Shown here one piece after another: positions 38,301-47,464 of a DNA stretch of 64,000 nt. Within the stretch, counting starts at the first letter, position 1; every line of letters starts with the position of its first letter. The stretch is from Piscicola geometra (lineage: Eukaryota; Annelida; Clitellata; Hirudinida; Piscicolidae). The stretch covers positions 7,327,306-7,391,305 of the forward strand of contig OX030965.1 of assembly GCA_943735955.1 (NCBI GenBank), given 5' to 3'. Below the pieces are notes generated by a model. That model searched no databases. It was not told the DNA's origin and saw only the letters and a program-made list of their open reading frames with translations. The position numbers and the translations under genes were made by a program.

Positions 38301-40831
38301 GCTGGTGCTGTAGCAACTGGTTTTGCAGGTGCTGCACCAACTGGTTTTGCAAGTGCTGCACCAACTGGTTTTGCAGGTGCTGCACCAACTGGTTTTGCAG
38401 CTGTTGTAGCAACTGGTTTTACAGGTGCTGCACCAACTGGTTTTACAGGTGCTGCACCAACTGGTTTGGCAGCTGCTGCACCAACTGGTTTTGCAGGTGC
38501 TGCACCAACTGGTTTTGCAGGTGCTGCACCAACTGGTTTGGCAGCTGCTGCACCAACTGGTTTGGCAGGTGCTGCACCAACTGGTTTGGCAGCTGGTTTA
38601 GCAGCTGGTGTCACTACTGCACTGGCCGTTGGTTTTACGGCTGTTACAGCCGAATTCTGAGCTGGTCGTTGAACTGATCTACTTGAAGAGAGACTAATGT
38701 CAGGGCTTTTAGTCACAACGGCTTGATAGGCGGATCTTTGAGATCCCCTGACCTGACTCGTGACTGCTGCGAGTAGCCTTTTGTCGGTTGTCTGGGCCTC
38801 TTTGGTGGAAGGGTAAGAAGCAGGTGAGAACCAACTGAAAACAGGAAGGGAACTCAAAAACTCGATAAACCCATCTTTTTTCACTGTTTTTTTATGCCTT
38901 CTTTTCGGTTTACTCAATTTGGTCGCTAGGTCGATATCCGACAACGAGCTGTGGATGCGGACCCATTTCTTTTGGAGAAGGTCGTTTTCACGATTTGAAA
39001 TGATCCCGGCGGCTTTTCTTCTCGTGAGACTCTCGACGTTTTCCTCAATCAGTTCGTTGTGGATGTAGAAGTAGGAGTAGATCGCCTTGACCGAGAGGAG
39101 AAAGTTCAGGTTCTTCTTGAAGCACTTTTTGTACCTTATCGAACTTATTCCCAGCATCTCAACCGAATTGAACTTGCACTTCTCGCTCAACGATACGTCG
39201 ATGGAGTTGAGAATACTCAGTGTTAGAATGCCAATAGATTCCGGCGTGAAAAAATCTTCAACTTTGTTCCAATTTTCACAAAACTCGTAGTTATCAATCG
39301 ACAGAGGCACATAGATGGAGTCGACGTCGTTTAGGGCGACTTTGAACGGGTCGAGGGTGTCCATGAGGCGCACCAGAGTCGACCGGAAGGAACTCCGCTT
39401 AGCGACCTTCGATGGGTCTCCCTTGGTCAAATTTGCATTCTGAGAAGTATTAGGAACGAAGAAGTTCAGTTCGCCTTCAATATTCTCATCAATAATAATT
39501 TCGTCTGAGGAATCATCTCTCTTATTTGTTCTTCTTTTTCTTCGATTTCTTCTTCCATCTGGCTTGGATTCGGTTTCGAATGTTTCATTTTTTGTTGGAA
39601 AATCTCTTTTTGAGTCTCCTTGGTTATTGCTGCTTGTATGAAAAAATGAAATATTTAGCGTGTCATCATCATCATCATCATCATCTTCAGCGGAATATCC
39701 ACTTTCTTCAGCGAAATAATTTTCTTGATTTGTGATGAAATTGTATGCAAAGTGTTTTTCGCCATCACCACTGCAACAACGTATATCTTTAAAACTGGAA
39801 TAATTTCTATCATATCCTTTTTTGTCTCCTACCTCATCATCATCTTCCTCCTCGATTCCCTTCTTCTCAAAGCTATCAAATATTCCTAAATTATTGCTCA
39901 AGTTTGTATTAGCCGACTTGTTGAGATTTGGCGCAGATTTTGGGGCTGGTTTAGGGGTAGTAGCTGGTTTGGGTGGAGAAGTTGGAGCGCCTGGTTTAGC
40001 TGGAGCAGAAGGCTTAGCAGGCACTGGAGTCTTACCTGAAAGAGCTGGGTTGAATGGAAAAGCTGGCCTAGCAGGCGCTGGAGTCTTAGCTGAAAGCGCT
40101 GGATTGAATGGAAAAGCTGGTTTAGCTGCAACGGTTGGAGCAACCTTTTTAACGGAAGCTGTAGATTTAGCAGTAGAAACTGGTTTAACGGAAGTTGTAG
40201 ATTGGGCAGTTGAGGCTGATTTAGCGGAAGTTGTAGATTTGGCGGTTGAAACTGGCCTATCAGAAGTGGTAGATTTAGCAGTTGAAATAGATTTAACGGA
40301 AGCAGCTGTTTTGTTAGACAAAGTTGAAGACTTCATTCGAGATGCTGTTGCTTGCGCATAAAATTCTTTCATGGAGGCGGCTGTCTTGGGCGATGTGGCT
40401 GTTTGGTGTGATGAAGGAGCAGAAGAAGCTGGAAGGTTGGGCGTTTTACCGCTCGCTTGCATATCTTCTCTCTTTTCAAGTTTAAAGTGTTTGCGACTTT
40501 CCTTGGGAAGAGTCACCTTCAGACGACTTTTCACTCTGAACTCAAGTCTCTCAGCTTCTCGACAGAGCAGATGGAATGGTATCCAAAGCAGTGCAAACCC
40601 CATGTCTTCGTATTCAAACAGCTCAACAGCAAGACCCATCTTCCGTGCAGCCTGGAAGAACCTCGTTCGCATCACACACAGACCACCGGTCTTGCTTTTG
40701 GTGCACGTTATCCCATCTGCTTCGACCGACTGCCAGGTCTGATACGAAAGCACCAGGTTGGGAGTGATGTTGTAGTAGTTGGGGTTGACTTTAAGTCTGT
40801 TCAAGAAGGCACTCCATTTGTTCGCTGCCAT
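35372..40831 (-). CDS. Intronless anoctamin (TMEM16)-like membrane protein with large repeat inserts
   Basis: A single 1819-codon frame. Residues 1-110 resemble the anoctamin dimerisation domain (ALLWIPFHLLCREAERLEF). Low-complexity Ala/Pro/Lys and acidic sequence follows. An 8-residue AKPVGAAP repeat lies at about 737-845, and the membrane region starts near 964. The family-typical block after TM4 (RFANLEKHTSNRTYYRSLAI, then FKFLNWYTVLFYTAF) is clear. A Ser/Pro/Ala/Lys repeat insert (about 1290-1620) separates TM6 from TM7, then VIIFGLVALFG...PFTPLVTLL and an end LIPVFISEPGEEL. Anoctamins are calcium-activated chloride channels or lipid scramblases; here most of the calcium-site acidic residues appear replaced. 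Start ATG at 40831. An insert at that position recalls ANO8, but subtype is uncertain. Confidence 0.82.
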   Translation of the reverse strand: MAANKWSAFLNRLKVNPNYYNITPNLVLSYQTWQSVEADGITCTKSKTGGLCVMRTRFFQAARKMGLAVELFEYEDMGFALLWIPFHLLCREAERLEFRVKSRLKVTLPKESRKHFKLEKREDMQASGKTPNLPASSAPSSHQTATSPKTAASMKEFYAQATASRMKSSTLSNKTAASVKSISTAKSTTSDRPVSTAKSTTSAKSASTAQSTTSVKPVSTAKSTASVKKVAPTVAAKPAFPFNPALSAKTPAPARPAFPFNPALSGKTPVPAKPSAPAKPGAPTSPPKPATTPKPAPKSAPNLNKSANTNLSNNLGIFDSFEKKGIEEEDDDEVGDKKGYDRNYSSFKDIRCCSGDGEKHFAYNFITNQENYFAEESGYSAEDDDDDDDDTLNISFFHTSSNNQGDSKRDFPTKNETFETESKPDGRRNRRKRRTNKRDDSSDEIIIDENIEGELNFFVPNTSQNANLTKGDPSKVAKRSSFRSTLVRLMDTLDPFKVALNDVDSIYVPLSIDNYEFCENWNKVEDFFTPESIGILTLSILNSIDVSLSEKCKFNSVEMLGISSIRYKKCFKKNLNFLLSVKAIYSYFYIHNELIEENVESLTRRKAAGIISNRENDLLQKKWVRIHSSLSDIDLATKLSKPKRRHKKTVKKDGFIEFLSSLPVFSWFSPASYPSTKEAQTTDKRLLAAVTSQVRGSQRSAYQAVVTKSPDISLSSSRSVQRPAQNSAVTAVKPTASAVVTPAAKPAAKPVGAAPAKPVGAAAAKPVGAAPAKPVGAAPAKPVGAAAAKPVGAAPVKPVGAAPVKPVATTAAKPVGAAPAKPVGAALAKPVGAAPAKPVATAPAAKTAPKPAATASAAKPVPKPASKSNNSNMLQDENNSAGVVESDSSTQLAHHITFNAIQTQEHDEKQSLYNFNDHNFNENHPFSTKKKIKKLFEPEKTQLELAFTEPLKEKTMDQIVRLGEGMAIYTLLFNICMISIRPLVLVGLLVMVFGLYDRRVDQGVVHPFWLDVIAFGMDNVFSFAYSLSLVAWVIVLKTVCVNKFSYSLIKWGNHNILHEDFPHINYNKTRPSIYVIWVYICTLLLVVNLLIHVPLSLMFLRMHLIRWCSPSGYCQAFSTLFICILTSIVVVLLDYFYNFISRRFANLEKHTSNRTYYRSLAIKMATFKFLNWYTVLFYTAFCRKGVSNLFNKIFYSSILVDTCAVVYPSTSHDNSCFPYLGTMVTCLILTKMLAEYLLHWYIIEKNDPVNLIENKTKENKLEKETREARKKELNDTSLSSGSMASTTSVSKDVSKNVPPPKAPSVPLKASSSSSRPPSSSSRPPSVASRPPSSSSRPPSSVASRPPSARPPSAASLISKPPSQASKPPSQASKPSSQASKPPSQASKPPSQASKASPSASPRAPSAASASPGTKSVTSQGSAAPRPIAPAAKAPAPRPPANANKSNVEEDAVGGGDRIETSNIEDDKNFIDNSNHLSDADSDWETQDETPHESDNNQTLNYSGIPGNINNSSASSNKPAAKPAPKPASVTSKPPSVASKPPSVAAKPPSVAAKPPSVAAKPSTVAAKPPSVAAKPSAAAKPSPAAPKAATSSISTSAKSAPNPTSSSVSTAAAKRPPVNSTASSVQKSVSSAPPQRRRAPSIDNSMRKTALKAEMREVLRVEMFKPKIGPTYLANKMLDHVIIFGLVALFGVSSPFTPLVTLLYCYSHHKQCTKFLVNACHRPFFFINSSYEVIMQLATVIVVIACFSNAALLTFATHSSGRFNYCQRLLSCSVIIFGFFCLFFLIPVFISEPGEELRRKQKVAANWMRIMIEKRKKIN
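36080..36960. repeat. In-frame short tandem repeats encoding Ser/Pro/Ala/Lys inserts
   Basis: On the minus strand these give KPPSVAA repeats (about 36080-36250), KPPSQAS repeats (about 36650-36780) and RPPSSSS repeats (about 36780-36960). They keep the anoctamin-like frame open and are periodic in multiples of 3, which suggests selection on frame or in-frame slippage. Confidence 0.8.
38300..38620. repeat. 24-bp in-frame tandem repeat (AKPVGAAP)
   Basis: About 12 copies of GGTTTTGCAGGTGCTGCACC plus AACT, with variants, inside the long extramembrane region of the anoctamin-like protein. The opposite-strand frame is open only because of this periodicity. Confidence 0.9.
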
Positions 40832-41076
40832 AACGTTGAAATACTTAATGTTTATATTTCACTTGAAAATGTTATATTTGCGTCATTTATTTCAATCTTT
40901 TGATTATTTTAACCAACTAGAAATATTTTATTCTTCACTATTAATCGCTGTAATAGTATTAAAAAGTTTAATTCTTTGTAATGAATATATTATCGTTGTT
41001 CAAACGCTCAGAGTTACAAAATATAAAATTGGATTTATAAAAGACTAATATTTTAGTCTTCAATTTAATCTTTCAA
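40832..41076. promoter_or_regulatory. Putative 245-bp bidirectional promoter
   Basis: The two start codons (anoctamin-like on minus at 40831, SF3A1 on plus at 41077) are only 245 bp apart and divergent. The interval is AT-rich with no clear TATA box or CpG-rich core. Bidirectional activity is inferred from spacing alone. Confidence 0.5.
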
Positions 41077-44000
41077 ATGGTTGAAGAAGTAATTATGGAG
41101 GCGAAAAATGGGGAAGAAGAACAGGTTCCTTCAGTGGAAGCTGCAAAGCCTACCATTGGAATAATTTACCCCCCTCCAGAAGTCAGAAGTAAGTTTAGGA
41201 TTTATAATTCTTTATAAATAACTTATGAATAATTTTAGTTTTATTAGAATGTTGAGATATTAACGAAAATAAACGTTTTACTTATCTAGTTATGAATGTG
41301 AATTTTTAATATAGCCAAGTGGTTTATAATTCATGAAATTATTCCCTAGATATTGTTGATAAGACAGCTGGTTTTGTTGCCAAAAATGGACCTGAATTTG
41401 AAGCCAGGATTCGTCAAAATGAAATTAACAATAAAAAATTCAACTTTCTCAACCTGAATGACCCTTACAATGGCTACTACAAGCACAAAGTCAAGGAAAT
41501 CATGGAAGGGAAAAGTAAATTTAATATGAATTTTGTGCATAATATTAAAACATAAAAATTCATACAAATAATAACTAATTACAAAAATGCATCTACCAAC
41601 CCACACACCAACACACAATCCACAGTTCCTGAACCAGCAGGGGCTTCAAAATCGAGTCTGGGCTACCAGCCACAAAAGCCTCCCTCAGGGGTGCAGGCAG
41701 TGCCAGAGGAGAGTCCGCAACTGCAGCAGCAACGTGCCCTCCTCGAGGCGATGGTGATCAAGGACCCACCCCCTGACTTTGAGTTCATCGCCGAAGCGCC
41801 ATCCATCTCGGCTTATGATTTGTGTGTGGTGCTGCTGGTAGTGGTTGTATTTGTATTGATGTGGGAAGAGGTTATTGTGGTGGTGATGGTGTTACGAATT
41901 TACCAGAATGCTGCACTCCATCAAAATCCATCGACCACAGGGACATCCTGAAGCTGACGGCTCAGTTTGTGGCGCGCAATGGTCGTCAGTTCCTCTCGAA
42001 CCTCATCAACCGCGAGCAGCGCAACTACCAATTCGACTTCCTGCGTCCGCAACACAGCCTCTTCAACTACTTCAAGTCGCTCGTTGACCAGTACACCAAG
42101 GTGATGAATGTTCATTAGGGGGAAGGGGAGGGGGTGGAGTTTATCATCATCATTATAACTGTTTTTTTTTGCTATTATTATCAGTAGTAGTATTGTCGTA
42201 ATCATAGTCGTCATCATCATCATCGCTATCATCATCATCATCATCATCGCTATTATCATCATCATCATCGCTATTATCATCGCTATTATCATCATCGTCA
42301 TCATCATCACCCATCTTACTCAGGTCTTCCTGCCGCCCAAGGACCTTTTGGAGAAACTCAACAAGGACTTTGAAGAGCCGAAGAGTGTGGGTGTGACTAC
42401 TGGCCGCATCATAAGATTCAATAATACTATTAGTTTGGCAAATTATCGCTTTTATTAATATATTATTATTATTGTTATTAATAAATGTCAAAAAGAAATA
42501 ATAATTACAAAAGTATGATGAATTCCCAAATTCTCCATTCCAGATCCTGGACCAGGTGATGTACAGGGTGTCGTGGATGCAGCACCAGGAGAGAGAGAAG
42601 AGGAGAGAGGAGGATGAGAAGGAGAAAGAGAGAGGTGTGTGTGTGGGTGTATGTATGTGTCGGGAGATTTGATGGAGGATTTTTATTTTGAGATGCTGTT
42701 GGATGAGTAATTCTACTTTTAATTTTAATAAATAATTCCACCGTTTGTCAATAATAAGTTCGTTTTTAGGTAAATCAACTTACATTTCTTTCTTCACTGC
42801 CGAAACATGCATCATCTCTTTACCTTCCACTCCCTCCCAACACCCTCCCACCCATTTCACTTTTTATCCTCCCACCACCACCCACCACCAATCAACCAAT
42901 CAATCTCTTCTCACCACCACCAACCACCACCAATCAACCAATCAATCTCTTCTCACCACCACCACCAATCAACCAATCAATCTCTCCTCACCACCACCAC
43001 CACCAATCAACCAATCAATCTCTTCTCACCACCACCACCCACCACCAATCAACCAATCAATCTCTTCTCACCACCACCAATCAACCAATCAATCTCTCTT
43101 CACCACCACCACCAATCAACCAATCAATCTCTCCTCACCACCACCACCAATCAACCAATCAATCTCTTCTCACCACCACCACCAATCAACCAATCAATCT
43201 CTCTTCACCACCACCACCTTCCACACACAACCCACAAAAACAGTGGCCTACGCTCAGATCGACTGGCACGACTTCGTGGTCGTCGAGGTGGTCGACTTCC
43301 AGGCCATGGAGTTGGGCACCTTTCCCCCGCCGACCACGCCCGAGGAGGTGGGCGCTCGCATCATCGCCCAGGAGAGATATGAAGCTAATGGAGAGGTGCG
43401 TGCGTGGGTGCGTGAGTGGGTGGGTGGGTGGGTGGAGAGAGAAGATGAAATGGGGAGGGGCATTTTAGGTGTATAGGGTGGTGGAGGTTAAATGTGGGGG
43501 CTTGTGGTGTGGTTGAATAAAGAGGTTTGTGATGGGGTTGAAGAAGGCAGTTTGTGGGTGGAGTGGTTTTATTTGTTCGAATGTTTTTGACCACCACCTT
43601 AATTCCACAGAACGACAAAGAGGCTGAAACACCACGCAAGCAGAATATGGACGATGTTGCCTTCAACCCGATCAACGAACAGGCCAAGTCTGGTGTCGTC
43701 ACCGATGGCAACAAGGACGTGGTTGTCGCGAACAGAGCTGACACTAACGTGCAAGATATGGAGGAGGACTCGGATGATGAGGATGACAGAAATGCTGCAT
43801 CCCACCTCATGCCACCACCACCCCCTTCTTACACCCAACTGCCCCCCATCCCCCAACTGGCTCCACCCATCCCCAAACCACCTGTCATCAAGATGGACCA
43901 GGTCGTCATCAGGAAGGACTACGATCCAAAGGGTATCCATCCATTTATCCATCCATTTATCCTTCTGTTTGTCCATCCATTTATCCATCCATTTATCCAT

Positions 44001-46481
44001 CCATTTATCTATCCATTTATCCATCCATTTATCCATCCATTTATCCATCCATTTATCCATCCATTTATCCATCCATTTATCCATCCATTTATCCATCCAT
44101 TTATCCATCCATTTATCCTTCTGTTTGTTACCATTCATCCAACATTCACCGCCATCCATTACCACCCATCATCATTACCACCACCACCAACCACCCAACC
44201 AACCAATCAGCGGCAGGTACAGAGGCGGAAAAGGCGGGAAGCAAGTACTTGATCTCGCCCATCACTGGAGAGAGGATCCTGGCAGATAAGATACAAGAGC
44301 ACATCAGGATTGGTGGGTGGTGGTGATGATGATGATGATGGGGATGATTGGGTGGTGATGATGATTCACCTTCCCCTTCTCTCACGCTTAGTTTTTCTGT
44401 TTCCTTTCTTTTTTTCAAACTCAATCTCTCTCCCCCACCCCTCCCCACATTCCCAAAAAAGCAATCTCTCCCCACTGCCACCCACCCACTGCCACCCACC
44501 ACCCATGAACAGGCCTGCTCGACCCAAAGTGGAAGGAGCAGACGGAGAAGATGGTGCAGGAGAGGCGCGAACAAGAGGAGTTGTACGCGCCTGGCATGAG
44601 CATCGGCAGTCACCTGCGACAACTGGCCGAAAGGAGGACCGACATCTTCGGATCGGCTGAAGAAGAAACGCAGATCGGGAAGAAGGTGGGTGCATGGGGG
44701 TTTGGAGTGAGGTGTGTGGTATTTGCGAGTGGTTGATTCGGCATAACACCATCCTCACCAGCCATCACACACCACCCACCCTCACCAGCCATCACCCTCC
44801 CACCCACTCCATTCTCACCCTCCCATGCACCATCAACCAGCTAGGGGAGGAGGAGAAGAAGGAGACGAAGGTGATTTGGGACGGACACAGCACTTCGATG
44901 GAGAAGGTGACCCAGAAGGCGAGGGAGAACATCACGATTGAGGACCAGATCCACGTCATCCACAAGAATAAGGGTCTTCTGTAGGTGGGATGGATGGAGG
45001 GGGGGAGTGATTGATGGGTGGGATGGATGGGAGGGATGGATGATGAATGAAGTGGAAGGATGATGGATGGGTGACGACCACTTCTCAGACAAGACGAAGA
45101 AAAAGAGAAGATCGGACCAGCAATGCCGAAGAACTCCCCCATGCCAGTTGCATCCTCCCAACCAGCCCCACCTCCCATCAACAAGCCACCCAGCATGCCG
45201 CCATCAATGCCCGCTCAAAACATGCCACGACCACCCCTCATGGCCTCCAACCCGCCCATGATGAGACCACAAATGGCGCGAACTTCTCTCGACCTGATGG
45301 CGTCCTTGGGAGGCATGGTGCTGATGAATCAAGCTGCTGCCGCTGCCGCTCAGAACCAGGGTGCGTGCAAGGGAGGGGGGGTTTTATTGGGAGGGGGGTG
45401 TATTTTCTGGTTGTTTTGGAAGGGTTGTGGTTGGTAGGTGTAGAGATGATTTAATTCAAAAGTATCATTTTAGGAATCTTTTGTTGAAATATTGTTTCAT
45501 AATTTCTCACCCGTTGACACTCAGGCATGGCTCAAATGAATCGACCCCCCTTCCTTCTACCTTCCAATATGATGCCCCCTTCCAACCCCATGACCATGCC
45601 CCCTCAACAGCCCCCCATCTTCAACCGACCCAACTTCGAACCACCCTCTGACCCGAACGAACCACAGGCCAAAAAGTCCAAAGTCGACGGCCAGTTCATG
45701 CCAGAACACGAATTTCTGGCGCACAATTCCGTACGCAGTTTTCGAATTTGTATTTTGGTTCTTATTAATTATTTTTGCTATTTAATTAATTATTTGTAAA
45801 AAAATTTGGGTTTTAATTATTAAATATTAATTTAGTTGTATCAATTTCTAATTTATCTATTTATATATTTTATGATTTCAAGCGTCATATTCTCTTCCTT
45901 CATCAGAGTCCGGTAGAATTCAAAGTGCAGGTTCCCGAAGTGGAGAAGTCAGAATGGAAGCTCAATGGACAGTCGTTTGCCGTTTGCATGCCTTTAACTG
46001 ACATGGTGAAGATGGGTGTGGTGGTGAGGGTAATGATGATGAGGGTAGTGATGATGGAGGTGATGATGACGGTGATGATGATGATGATGATTTTGCAGGT
46101 GTCAGTGATCAAGGCTAAGATCTTTGAAGAGGTTGGCATGCCCGCTGGTAAGCAGAAACTGCAGTGTGAGGTGAGGAGTTGTGGTGGTGATGAGGGTAGT
46201 GGTGGTGGTGGAGTGAAGATGGTGGTAGTGGTGGTGGTGATGAGGGTGGAAGGGTGGTGATGGTGGTGGTGAAAGGGATAGGGGTTGTGTGTAATACTGG
46301 ATAAACATCGATAAATCCCCATTTTCAAATCTCGAAATTAAAGATTAAACTAAATCCGAATTTCTTTCCACCTTGACAGAACGTCTTCCTGAAGGACTCG
46401 AACACTCTGGCTTACTACAACTTCACTCCATCCACCATCGTGCACCTCCAAGTGAAGGAGAGAGGAGGAAGAAAAAAATGA
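41077..46481 (+). CDS. SF3A1: Splicing factor 3A subunit 1 (SF3a120, PRP21 homologue)
   Basis: Component of the U2 snRNP SF3a complex needed for prespliceosome assembly; nuclear. Sixteen exons: 41077-41188, 41350-41514, 41626-41821, 41941-42100, 42324-42386, 42544-42634, 43244-43395, 43611-43932, 44217-44312, 44513-44685, 44841-44980, 45089-45360, 45525-45730, 45907-46005, 46099-46170, 46380-46481; 806 residues (human 793), all phases consistent. SURP1 begins near residue 38 (IVDKTAGFVAKNGPEFEARI), SURP2 near 158 (KLTAQFVARNGRQF). The PRP21 core includes VAYAQIDWHDFVVVE and QVVIRKDYDPK. A Pro/Met-rich linker precedes the C-terminal ubiquitin-like domain (about 718-806: SVIKAKIFEEVGMPAGKQKL) ending RGGRKK, the RNA-binding tail known in this family. 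Several introns carry G/T-rich donor sides and C/A-rich acceptor sides. Confidence 0.97.
42860..43230. repeat. Minisatellite in SF3A1 intron 6
   Basis: About ten units of AATCAACCAATCAATCTCTT followed by CTCACCACCACCACC, length about 36-45 bp with variable ACC runs. It ends just before the exon 7 acceptor and supplies the C/A-rich acceptor region. Ser/Asn/Gln and His frames through it are incidental. Confidence 0.9.
43933..44135. repeat. 12-bp repeat at the exon 8 donor of SF3A1
   Basis: CCATCCATTTAT units (about 15) begin four bases after the donor GT at 43933. The long Trp/Met/Asp/Lys minus-strand frame and His/Pro/Phe/Ile plus-strand frames come from this repeat. Confidence 0.9.
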
Positions 46482-47464
46482 ATAAAAGTAGTGAAAAAGA
46501 TAATTATTAATTATTATTAATTATTGGTATAAACTATTTTGTAACTATTTTATATATGAATATTTATTTTCTAGGCTTAATTAATAGAATAAATTCAATT
46601 TTTAAATGTTAGTCATGAATTAATTGGATTACGATTTTTTCCAGTTTATAAAATCTAGTTTTGCTTTGTCATTTCTAACGAATTAAAAACAATTTATTCG
46701 ATTTATTAAAACTGCCAAAACTAAAATTCCAAAAAGTAGAAAAATAAATGATTTTTTAAAAGCTTAATGTAATGTAAGCATTGGAAAGTCATTTTTAATT
46801 GGTGTGTCAAGATAATAGTATATTATACTATTATTATCTTGTATTATACTGTATAATGTATCAGTTTTAAAAGTCTATTGTAGTTTCCTCATTAACAGTT
46901 TGCACTACAAGCCAAGGGTAAGAGTCTGGTGAAAATTCATACATTTTGTTAGCATAAAGCTTTTTTTGAAAATACAATTTGAACTATTTTCCACAAAAAA
47001 AGTACCGGCAACTACCTTGGTTTGAACGATTATTCTATAATACCCGACTTTCTTCTATATTTTACTGATTTATTTTGAGGACAAAAACAGTTTAAACATT
47101 TTGCCACTGGTTAAATCTGAGCTTAATTGCTCTTAAGCGCGACTTTCATGAGTTGAAAGTGAAACTAAATGGAAGATTCAGAGATGGAAACTTAACTATG
47201 GTTTAATCGCAGAAAAATTCAAAGTCAAACAAGCTGTTAATGAAGTGGATGGAAAGATTAACTTATACAAATAGAGCGTCTAATAAACCAGAGTGAAAGC
47301 TGCACAAAAGCGGATATTAGAATTTAAATTCAATTAACTACTAATTCCATAAAATATATCTGAACTTTCTTTCAAAAGCAGCCTCAAAGACTTTATTCGG
47401 AGCAGTAAACAACGATGGAAATCCCACTCACAAACGGAACTCAGAGTTTTCCTGTTCAGGCTCC
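46482..47464. other. Tail-to-tail gap between SF3A1 and otopetrin
   Basis: AATAAA overlaps the SF3A1 stop region (46481) and recurs at 46588, the better poly(A) candidate. An AT-rich imperfect palindrome lies at 46809-46841 (AAGATAATAGTATA with its complement). No exon seen. Confidence 0.6.

Noticed and set aside
38214..38660. Plus-strand Ala/Gly/Thr frame, and others opposite the anoctamin-like gene
   Set aside because: The opposite strand carries the recognisable membrane protein; these are antisense shadows of in-frame repeats.
42860..43230. CRISPR-like array
   Set aside because: Units are contiguous without unique spacers, in a eukaryotic intron.
43599..44289. Met/Asp/Lys/Trp and Leu/Ser/Ile/His frames
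   Set aside because: Come from the 12-bp intron 8 repeat and from antisense of SF3A1 exon 8.
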